Below are positions 54,251-64,000 of a stretch of 64,000 nucleotides of DNA, in pieces. The stretch comes from Sinohyriopsis cumingii (taxonomy: Eukaryota > Mollusca > Bivalvia > Unionida > Unionidae). The notes beneath the pieces are model-generated. The model ran no database searches. It saw only the letters and a program-made list of their open reading frames with translations, and was not told where the DNA came from. Within the stretch, counting starts at the first letter, position 1, and the number at the start of each line of letters is the position of its first letter. The position numbers and the translations under genes are program-made. The stretch is from positions 90,080,511-90,144,510 of the forward strand of contig CM068832.1 of the NCBI GenBank assembly GCA_028554795.2. Reading direction: 5' to 3'.

Positions 54251-54790
54251 ATTCATTACACAATACTTGTATGTATATTTACCTGGATTTTCATAATTTG
54301 AAAATATTAAATTAAACAATACTCAAATGAAGTGCCATTCAATGATTTTTAACATTAAAGTATATTGCTTCAATTAGTGCATAAAAGTTGCATTAAACGC
54401 ATTACAACACTTTGTGTTTGATGCAATTAAAGTTCTGGTTTAATTTATATTGCATTTTTCATAAAGCCAGATTGAATTCCCAAGTGATATTTAATAAGTT
54501 ATCTGCCAGTGCATTTGAACAGATTAAATGTTGGCTCGTAAAGGCAATACCCATGATGTTGCATCAGTTGACAATCTTTTGACACAAATCTGATACTTCT
54601 TCAGTGCCTACAACTCCCTGTGCCCATAATTCGTTAACTTGTAACTTGTAAAGGCAGCAACTGCTTCATTTTCCAGCTATCAACCCTTCAATTGAGCCAC
54701 AAGTATGATACTTGATCTATGCAAGGTTTTGTCCTAATAAGAACTCCTTTTAATCATGTCTCACAATAAACTCTTCTTCAGTTGCAGTTT
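54251..54790. other. Intron DNA, no gene recognised
   Basis: AT-rich; nothing recognised. Confidence 0.5.
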
Positions 54791-54794
54791 TTAA

Positions 54795-55140
54795 TAAAAT
54801 TCACATACTGTATGATAGAATTCACATACTGTATGATAGAATTCACACACTGTATGATAGAATTCACATACTGTATGATAGAATTCACACACTGTATGAT
54901 AGAATTCACAATTCACATACTGTATGATAAAATTCACATACTGTATGATAGAATTCACACACTGTATGATAGAATTCACATACTGTATGATAAAATTCAC
55001 TCACTGTATGATAGAATTCACATACTGTATGATAAAATTCACATACTGTATGGTAGAATTCACATACTGTATGATAGAATTAACATACTTTATGATAGAA
55101 TTCACATACTGTATGATAAAATTCACAGACTGTATGATAA
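54795..55140. repeat. 22-bp minisatellite, about 16 copies
   Basis: Unit ATTCACATACTGTATGATAG plus AA. Confidence 0.93.
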
Positions 55141-57404
55141 AACTGGCATTAACAAGCTCCATCTCCACATAAAGCATACATATATGACAGTAAAGACGAG
55201 GAGTTGGGAGTTAGGCAAAGTTTATGACAACCAAACAATGATGGAGGATTTCAGATCTTTATTTGGTAACTCCGATTATGAGAATGAATTCTTGGGCTTA
55301 GTACCAGATGCCATTAGACAGTGACAATTACAGGATACTTTGATTCACAAAAACATTGTCTTAACATTCATTCTTTATTTGTAAGAAGTAACAGAATTAA
55401 CTTATGGATGGGCAGTGTGAATTCGGTCATTCTGGGCTACTTTTTCTATACTGTTATGTAGCCTATGAGAGAATTCATGGATTTCTATGAATTTTAGTCC
55501 ATACAGATGGACAAAATGTAAGATGTCAATTTACTTGTGACATATTCCATTCAATAATATAATTCCATTTAGTTTTACTCCAGTTTTCCATCAATCCATC
55601 CATCTGTCCATCCATCCATCCAGCTTGGTTTCATTATTTTTCCAACTCACAGATGATAAAACACCTCTTACAGATGGACCTGATTAGCAATGTACACCTT
55701 CACTGACAGGAGTCAAAGAGAAATTAGCTTTTTGCTGACCAAAAATGCAGGTAGATTCAAGTTGAGTCAACTTACCACTAAGTATATATAGTATTGCTTC
55801 TGATATGTAAATAGTAATTTTCTCACAACATATATTTTATGTGTTGTACACTCAAGTCTATAGTCCATAATACTGTAAGGCACTGAAAAACAGGCTATCT
55901 AAAACAAAAAATTGTCTCAATGAAACAGGGAACACAGAACAAAGTCCTTGTGTGCCTTTGATTCCACATCACTAACAGTCAAACCATCTGCCATGAGTGC
56001 AAGATAACTCAGATTTGCACAATGAACAATGTACAAAATTAACTCCCTTTCTGACAGTTCAGCAGTTCGATGTGTCCTGATATGATGTTTTATATTTCTG
56101 CTTTTAACATATTTTCTCTGTGGGTTCATGATTATCATCAAGCTCAAAAATCTTTTTTTTTTTCAATTTCTTGGTCGGACTTAACTTGGACTTGCCTATA
56201 CTGTTTGTTTGGAGCAGGTATAGGTTGAAATTACCTGTAAATACATCAGTATTTGTGAAAGGTGACTGAAATCTGGGACAAAAATTAAGAAATTCACTCA
56301 GAAAACATCTGGAAATCTTTGTTTTGAACAACAAGATCAGGGTGAATGATGAATCACTCTCTGGAAGCAGTTTAAGCAGTTTAAAGATTGCACTCCTCAA
56401 AACACAAGCCCTGCATTCCAAATTTGACCAAAATTTCAAGAGTGCTAGCAAGCTCAGCAAGATGGCATCATTAATAAATGTGAAATTCAATCACCATGAA
56501 ACTCATCCAGTATCTATGAACAATTGTTTCAGGTTTGATCAAAATCAGATAAAAGAGTGTTAGCAAGTGTTATTACTCTGTGGTCTTACACTATAAATCC
56601 AACCAAAATAAAAACCGAACACAACAGTAGTACTGATTCTGCTCAGAATCAGATGTTAAGGCACGAATGAATAATTCTTAGTAAACAAGACTATATACCC
56701 CTCTACTTGACCTAGGTCCCAATTAAATTTTCTGAAAATACTCTGTCAACTTATAGGAAATTGATATTCTGGAAGTTTTAAGGTCTGAATCAAGATTCTG
56801 TCTTTAACTCAAATTGAAGTAAAGATGTGTACTACCAATAATGATCTGAGCATTTAATCCACAATTTATAGAAAAATATTAGCAATTTATTATGCTATTT
56901 ACCAAATAAATGTCACTTGTCATGTAACCATTAGCTTGAGTTTGGACAAAGTAAAAGAACAAATACTGATGTACATATTCATTAAGAAAAGCCAACAAAA
57001 AATTAAAAATACATAAAACAAGATCACACAATCACGTGCAAGATCAATTTATTAATATACCTGCATCTCGCTCATTATCAAACTTGTACAAGATCCTGAT
57101 GATATAAGCTTATGTCCCAAGTTTGATCAAAATCTTATCATAAATAAGGCCTTCAGACTGGTAACAATTTCAGCCAATCAAATGCAAGCTTATCTCATTA
57201 ATATGCATGGAACTCACTCCTCAATGAATCCATCCAAGATCTTGAGTAAAAAAAACTCAATTATATGACAGATCACCTCATTAGTATGCATGGATATTGA
57301 ATGTGTTTGAGATCTTAATGATATAAGCATATATTTTAGGGCCAATCAAATCAGATCGGAAATACAACCTCCAGAGTTGTAACAAACTCAGCCAATCAGA
57401 TGCA
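55141..57404. other. Intron DNA, no gene recognised
   Basis: Contains a CCAT-rich microsatellite (55588-55622) and diverged repeats around CAATCAGATGCAAGATCA from about 57030. No exon with consistent splice sites was found. Confidence 0.5.
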
Positions 57405-57475
57405 AGATCATCTGAAGTCAGCCAATCAGATGCAAGATCACCTGAAGTCAGCCAATCAGATGCGAGATAACATGA
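57405..57475. repeat. About 30-bp tandem repeat, three copies
   Basis: Copies of AGTCAGCCAATCAGATGCAA. Confidence 0.8.
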
Positions 57476-57668
57476 TTAGTGTACAAGGATTTCAACCATT
57501 AGTGAACTCCTAAAAAACCCTTGATATACGCATTTATTCCAAGTGTAATCAAAAGTGGTGGGCCATAATATAAGCTCCAATGGCTTTACAGCCAGAGCTA
57601 AAACAAACTATAACAAAATCGTTTCTGAAGTAACCACTGCCAGTAAAATCCAGTGAGATAAAACCAAC

Positions 57669-57982
57669 CTTGGTGTGGCAGACTTTCTCTGTCTAACTGC
57701 TGAATCGCTCTCATCATGTGATGATGATGCTGGCGGTATTGGCTTTGTGACTGGTTTAACGTCATTCTGCCCCACAGGTGCTGTACTTGAAGTCACATTA
57801 TTTTCCTGAGAGGCATTCATGCCAGGTGTGGAATTTTTCTCCACTTGCGCTGCAACAGCTGATTTCTGGTCACCTGGTGATTCATTCTCAGGCACAGTGT
57901 CTTGTGTGGTCCCCTCGCCATTTTTGGTCAAAAGGTTTTCTGACTCCTCTTGCCAGTCTGCAGTCTTCTCTGTGGTTAGAAC
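57669..57982 (-). CDS. ESYT: Extended synaptotagmin exon: disordered linker between C2B and C2C
   Basis: A 314-nt exon (phase 0 in, phase 2 out) with acceptor TTCTAG and donor GTTGGT. It encodes about 104 residues rich in S, T, P, E, N and Q with no fold visible, beginning VLTTEK, which continues the ALR-VL ending typical of E-Syt C2B. In vertebrate E-Syt2/3 the equivalent linker is also long and phosphorylatable. It is followed in phase by the exon at 49410-49502. Confidence 0.85.
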
Positions 57983-58194
57983 CTAGAACAGATCAAGATG
58001 TATGCTAAAACATTGTCAGACAACTTTAATTTATTGTAAATGACAGTATTATATACTCTTCATGTGTGTAATAGATTAAACACAAGAAGTTACTGAACAA
58101 TGTTTTCCCATAAATTAAAGTAGTTCAGCAGTATACATATTTGATAAGGATGTTCTTCATCATAATTTAAGCCACAAAACTTTTTACATTTTGA

Positions 58195-61100
58195 CATATT
58201 CCAACTCATCATATTATAATGACATGCAACATTGTACAGATAACTCATCATATTATAATGACATGCAACATTGTACAGATAACTCATCATATTATAATGA
58301 CATGCAACATTGTACAGATAACTCATCATATTATAATGACATGCAACATTGTACAGATAACTCGTCATATCAGAATCTCATATAATATTTTACATTCTGA
58401 TGTCATCTAACTCGTCATATCAGAATCTCATATAATATTTTACATTTTGATGTCATCTAACTCGTCATATCAGAATCTCATATAATATTTTACATTCTGA
58501 TGTCATCTAAATCATCATATCAGAATGTCATATAATATTTTACATTCTGATGTCATCTAACTCGTCATATCAGAATGTGATATAATATTTTACATTTTGA
58601 TGTCTCTAACTCATCATATTAAAATGACATACAACATTGTACAGATAACTCGTCATATCAGAATGTGATATATTTTACATTCTGATGTCATCTAAATCAT
58701 CATATCAGAATGTCATATAATATTTTACATTCTGATGTCATCTAACTTGTCATATCAGAATCTCATATAATATTTTACATTCTGATGTCATCTAACTCGT
58801 CATATCAGAATGTGATATAATATTTTACATTTTGATGTCATCTAAATCATCATATCAGAATCTCATATAATATTTTACATTTTGATGTCATCTAACTCGT
58901 CATATCAGAATGTGATATATTTTACATTCTGATGTCATCTAAATCATCATATCAGAATGTGATATAATATTTTACATTTTGATGTCATCTAACTCGTCAT
59001 ATCAGAATGTGATATAATATTTTACATTTTGATGTCTCTAACTCATCATATTAAAATGACATACAACATTGTACAGATAACTCGTCATATCAGAATGTGA
59101 TATATTTTACATTCTGATGTCATCTAAATCATCATATCAGAATGTCATATAATATTTTACATTTTGATGTCATCTAACTCATCATATCAGAATCTCATAT
59201 AATATTTTACATTCTGATGTCATCTAACTCGTCATATCAGAATGTCATATAATATTTTACATTTTGATGTCATCTTACTCATCATATCAGAATCTCATAT
59301 AATATTTTACATTCTGATGTCATCTAACTCGTCATATCAGAATGTCATATAATATTTTACATTCTGATGTCATCTAACTCGTCATATCACAATGTCATAT
59401 AATATTTTACATTTTGATGTCATCTAACTCGTCATATCAGAATGTGATATAATATTTTACATTTTGATGTCTCTAACTCATCATATTAAAATGACATACA
59501 ACATTGTACAGATAACTCGTCATATCAGAATGTGATATATTTTACATTCTGATGTCATCTAAATCATCATATCAGAATGTGATATAATATTTTACATTTT
59601 GATGTCATCTAACTCGTCATATCAGAATGTGATATAATATTTTACATTTTGATGTCTCTAACTCATCATATTAAAATGACATACAACATTGTACAGATAA
59701 CTCGTCATATTAGAATGTGATATATTTTACATTCTGATGTCATCTAAATCATCATATCAGAATGTCATATAATATTTTACATTCTGATGTCCTCTAACTC
59801 ATCATATCAGAATGTCATATAATATTTTACATTTTGATGTCATCTAACTCGTCATATCAGAATCTCATATAATATTTTACATTCTGATGTCATCTAACTC
59901 GTCATATCAGAATGTGATATAATATTTTACATTTTGATGTCATCTAAATCATCATATCAGAATCTCATATAATATTTTACATTTTGATGTCATCTAACTC
60001 GTCATATCAGAATGTGATATAATATTTTACATTCTGATGTCATCTAAATCATCATATCAGAATGTGATATAATATTTTACATTTTGATGTCATCTAACTC
60101 GTCATATCACAATGTCATATAATATTTTACATTTTGATGTCATCTAACTCGTCATATCAGAATGTGATATAATATTTTACATTTTGATGTCTCTAACTCA
60201 TCATATTAAAATGACATACAACATTGTACAGATAACTCGTCATATCAGAATGTGATATATTTTACATTCTGATGTCATCTAAATCATCATATCAGAATGT
60301 GATATAATATTTTACATTTTGATGTCATCTAACTCGTCATATCAGAATGTGATATAATATTTTACATTTTGATGTCTCTAACTCATCATATTAAAATGAC
60401 ATACAACATTGTACAGATAACTCGTCATATTAGAATGTGATATATTTTACATTCTGATGTCATCTAAATCATCATATCAGAATGTCATATAATATTTTAC
60501 ATTCTGATGTCCTCTAACTCATCATATCAGAATGTCATATAATATTTTACATTTTGATGTCATCTAACTCGTCATATCAGAATCTCATATAATATTTTAC
60601 ATTCTGATGTCATCTAACTCGTCATATCAGAATGTGATATAATATTTTACATTTTGATGTCATCTAAATCATCATATCAGAATCTCATATAATATTTTAC
60701 ATTTTGATGTCATCTAACTCGTCATATCAGAATGTGATATAATATTTTACATTCTGATGTCATCTAAATCATCATATCAGAATGTGATATAATATTTTAC
60801 ATTTTGATGTCATCTAACTCGTCATATCACAATGTCATATAATATTTTACATTTTGATGTCATCTAACTCGTCATATCAGAATGTGATATAATATTTTAC
60901 ATTTTGATGTCTCTAACTCATCATATTAAAATGACATACAACATTGTACAGATAACTCGTCATATCAGAATGTGATATATTTTACATTCTGATGTCATCT
61001 AAATCATCATATCAGAATGTCATATAATATTTTACATTCTGATGTCATCTAACTCGTCATATCAGAATGTGATATAATATTTTACATTCTGATGTCATCT

Positions 61101-62115
61101 AAATCATCATATCAGAATCTCATATAATATTTTACATTTTGATATCTCTAACTCGTCATATCAGAATCTCATATAATATTTTACATTCTGATGTAATCTA
61201 ACTCGTCATATCAGAATGTGATATAATATTTTACATTCTGATGTCATCTAACTCATCATATCAGAATCTCATATAATATTTTACATTCTGATGTCATCTA
61301 ACTCGTCATATCAGAATGTCATATAATATTTTACATTTTGATGTCATCTAACTCGTCATATCAGAATCTCATATAATATTTTACATTCTGATGTCATCTA
61401 ACTCATCATATCAGAATGTGATATAATATTTTACATTTTGATGTCATCTAAATCATCATATCAGAATCTCATATAATATTTTACATTTTGATGTCATCTA
61501 ACTCGTCATATCAGAATGTGATATAATATTTTACATTCTGATGTCATCTAAATCATCATATCAGAATGTGATATAATATTTTACATTTTGATGTCATCTA
61601 ACTCGTCATATCACAATGTCATATAATATTTTACATTTTGATGTCATCTAACTCGTCATATCAGAATGTGATATAATATTTTACATTTTGATATCTCTAA
61701 CTCATCATATTAAAATGACATACAACATTGTACAGATAACTCGTCATATCAGAATGTGATATATTTTACATTCTGATGTCATCTAACTCGTCATATCAGA
61801 ATGTGATATAATATTTTACATTCTGATGTCATCTAACTCGTCATATCAGAATGTGATATAATATTTTACATTCTGATGTCATCTAACTCGTCATATCAGA
61901 ATGTGATATAATATTTTACATTCTGATGTCATCTAACTCGTCATATCAGAATGTGATATAATATTTTACATTTTGATGTCATCTAAATCATCATATCAGA
62001 ATGCCATATAATATTTTACATTTTGATGTCATCTAACTCGTCATATCAGAATGCCATATAATATTTTACATTCTGATGTCATCTAAATCATCATATCAGA
62101 ATGTCATATAATACA
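58195..62115. repeat. 39/50-bp minisatellite, about 75 copies, with 720-bp higher-order repeat
   Basis: Four 39-bp units (ATTATAATGACATGCAACAT) lead into 50-bp units (ATATCAGAATGTGATATAAT). Punctuating 39-bp-like units recur at 59461, 60181 and 60901, exactly 720 bp apart, and the sequence between them looks identical. Confidence 0.95.
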
Positions 62116-62854
62116 TAAAGAGAGAGAGAGTGTACATTGCAGAAGAACTGCCAAAGTCAGATGAATAGAGCAACAGTTGTGTTGGTGGTCTAGTGTCCTC
62201 TCTGGAAATTGTTATTTTTCCACATTATTATCAATTTCAGCAATAAACTGAACCCACTGTTTATGGACAATTATCAATCATCAAATTTCCACTCTTAATT
62301 GCTGGCCTATATTTGGGACTGTCAAATACAATACACATAAAGTGTATTTTTGGGGGCAATTCTTGGATGATTTTGACATGCAAATTAGTAGAAAACATCA
62401 ACATAAGTAAAACTTTTTAATAAAAATAAGTGCTAGAGGTAGTCAACCTTATTTAATGGAAATATATAAATTTATTTAAATGCTGCTGCAAAACAAAGCA
62501 GTTTTGTTGGTATTGTCACTACCACTTCAATACATCATGTTGCTAGGCAACTTGGGTTCCTCTTGTGATGCCACAAGTTCATAAATGCATATCAGACTCT
62601 TTACACAAAGATGCTTGACTGCTTCCACTGCAGTCACACTGTAGTGGTAATTAAATAGCTATATCTCCTAATCCAGTAAATAAATATGCGTCAAGTCCTT
62701 GCAGAGCATGTGAAATATCAAGCAAATTAAAAATCCTGATTGTAGTGTTTAACATTCAGGTCTAACTTTAAAATAAAACTGTCATAAAGCAAAACCAGAT
62801 TGTTTTAAATAAACAGTAGAAAAATGTTGCTAAAATTAAGCAATAAAATGTATT
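62116..62854. other. Intron DNA, no gene recognised
   Basis: AT-rich; short GA run at 62118-62130. Confidence 0.5.
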
Positions 62855-63480
62855 TTGAGAGCTGGTTTGGATATTGTGATAATATAGGGCTGTTTTTTAT
62901 ACTGTGACAATATAGGGCTGTTCTGGATACTGTGATAATAAAAGGTTGTTTGAAATATTGAAATAATAGGGCTGTTTTGGATAATGTGATAATATAGGGC
63001 TGGTTTTTGTTATTGTGATAATACAAGGCTGTTTTGGATACTATGATAATACAGAACTGTTTGGAATATTGTGGTAATAGTGCTGTTTTGGATACTGTGA
63101 TAATTTAGGACTGGGTTGGTTATTGTGATAATATAAGGCTGTTTTGGATACTGTGATAATTTAGGACTGGGTTGGTTATTGTGATAATATAAGGCTGTTT
63201 TGGATACTGTGATAATATACAACTGGAATATTGAGATAATAGGGCTGTTTTGGATAATGTGATAATATAGGGCTGGCTTGGTTATTGTGATAATATAGGG
63301 CTGTTTCGGATCTGTGATAATATGGGGGTATTTTGAATACTGTGATAATATAGGGCTGTTTTGGATATTATAATAATATAGGGCTGATTTTGGATGCTGT
63401 AATAATATTGGGATAATGTTATAATACAGAACTGTTTTAGATACTGTGATCAAATTGGACAGTTTTAGATATTGCAATAA
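62855..63480. repeat. About 29-bp minisatellite, about 20 copies
   Basis: Units contain GGCTGTTTTGGATACTGTGA with indels. Confidence 0.9.
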
Positions 63481-63747
63481 TAAAGAAAAGCTGTTAAAAA
63501 ATAGAAAAGAATGTTGTGCCATGGAAAGGCAAACTTTTGATAAATGATGATAAATTAAATGTGACAAAGAAACTGCATTTAAGGTACAAATGGAAAAGAA
63601 CTGAAATAAGATGGCCATATTTTATTGCTTGATTTTTCTAATGAATAATAATACTGGGGGGATTTAAAAGGATTTTCTTAACCAACATATGTTTGGATAA
63701 TATGAAAGGAATATAACCCTATTTTACAAAGAGTAGTAAATCTGTAC

Positions 63748-63897
63748 CCTAAGTGCCAGCCTAAGATGGACTTGGCTGTTTGTCTCTGATTTCCGCAGCT
63801 GGAATTGTTGGTCAAGAACCAAATCAGGGGCCGCAAGGAGATTCTTCAGGGGGAAAGACAGCTCACCCAGGCATTTGTCTGATTTCTTATCCATTAC
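63748..63897 (-). CDS. ESYT: Extended synaptotagmin exon: end of C2B domain (partial gene)
   Basis: A 150-nt exon in phase 0 at both ends, with acceptor CTGCAG and donor GTACAG on the minus strand. It encodes 50 residues from the third calcium-loop region (VMDKKSDKCLGELSFPL) through the LxLALR strand that ends C2B. E-Syts tether the ER to the plasma membrane and transfer lipid through their SMP domain; C2 domains give calcium and phosphoinositide control. The exon joins in phase to 57669-57982. The SMP, C2A and first part of C2B must lie beyond 64000. Confidence 0.88.
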
Positions 63898-64000
63898 CTG
63901 CAGAAAAAAAAAAAACTAAACAATGTTGGAATGATGATATCTTGTTATTGAGATAAATGGTCATTAATTAATTTTACTTGAGTATTCAAAGTTCTGACAA

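Noticed and set aside
51927..54296. Open frames of 778 residues (minus) and 781 residues (plus) over the same DNA
   Set aside because: Both follow from a 33-bp tandem unit without stops. Overlapping open frames on both strands, no domains and low complexity argue against coding.
55203..55324. Short non-repeat tail (MMEDFRSLFGNSDY...) at the end of a frame, possible exon or retroelement remnant
   Set aside because: No convincing splice sites or domain; most of the frame is the 22-bp minisatellite.

Overview
The window is metazoan nuclear DNA, probably from a mollusc and most likely a bivalve. This rests on three things: split exons of an extended synaptotagmin, tRNA-derived SINEs of a molluscan style, and very heavy minisatellite load in AT-rich, CpG-poor introns. 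The species is an inference; no mitochondrial or rRNA marker is present.

Host gene. Six minus-strand exons (63748-63897, 57669-57982, 49410-49502, 20930-21064, 16303-16449, 15169-15229) join with GT/AG borders and matching phases into exactly 900 nt. They encode the C-terminal 299 residues of an E-Syt2/3-like protein: end of C2B, disordered linker, C2C, and a last four residues ETDV. Earlier exons lie beyond the right edge.

Polinton/Maverick (adintovirus-like) element. An apparently intact 14,371-bp element (33139-47509) sits in the 28.3-kb intron between the two exons that share the start of C2C. It landed inside an AT-rich minisatellite (29.2-33.1 kb, resuming at 47510) and is flanked by the duplication TTGGG. 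It has 259-bp terminal inverted repeats. Its genes run: packaging ATPase (-), zinc-ribbon/phospholipase A2 in two frames (+), integrase (+), a polymerase-helicase-HNH fusion (-), then a plus-strand block of a zinc-finger protein, HNH nuclease, three small or unknown proteins, double-jelly-roll major capsid protein, small hydrophobic virion candidate, adenain-type protease, coiled-coil fibre, membrane protein and penton-like minor capsid protein. Together they supply integration, replication, packaging, maturation, entry and attachment functions. The unusual points are the replication fusion protein, the frame break with a slippery heptamer between zinc ribbon and PLA2, a fibre with nine 21-residue units, a repeated AATTGAAAAC-type motif at gene borders, and TIR arms that are themselves bounded by a 17-bp inverted repeat.

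Other mobile DNA. There are two opposite copies of one tRNA-derived SINE (19.5 kb; 23.7 kb, the latter with a 17-bp target duplication), another SINE at 5.6-5.85 kb, a TA-flanked element that splits a minisatellite (16721-18766), a 1.2-kb element with about 400-bp TIRs (27170-28376) and a decayed hAT relic (24859-25940).

Tandem repeats. About 25 unrelated minisatellites (unit 19-82 bp) fill much of the rest. Two have higher-order structure (about 1.9 kb at 1-4100; 720 bp at 59.4-60.9 kb). The long open frames inside them are consequences of units divisible by three and are not called as genes.
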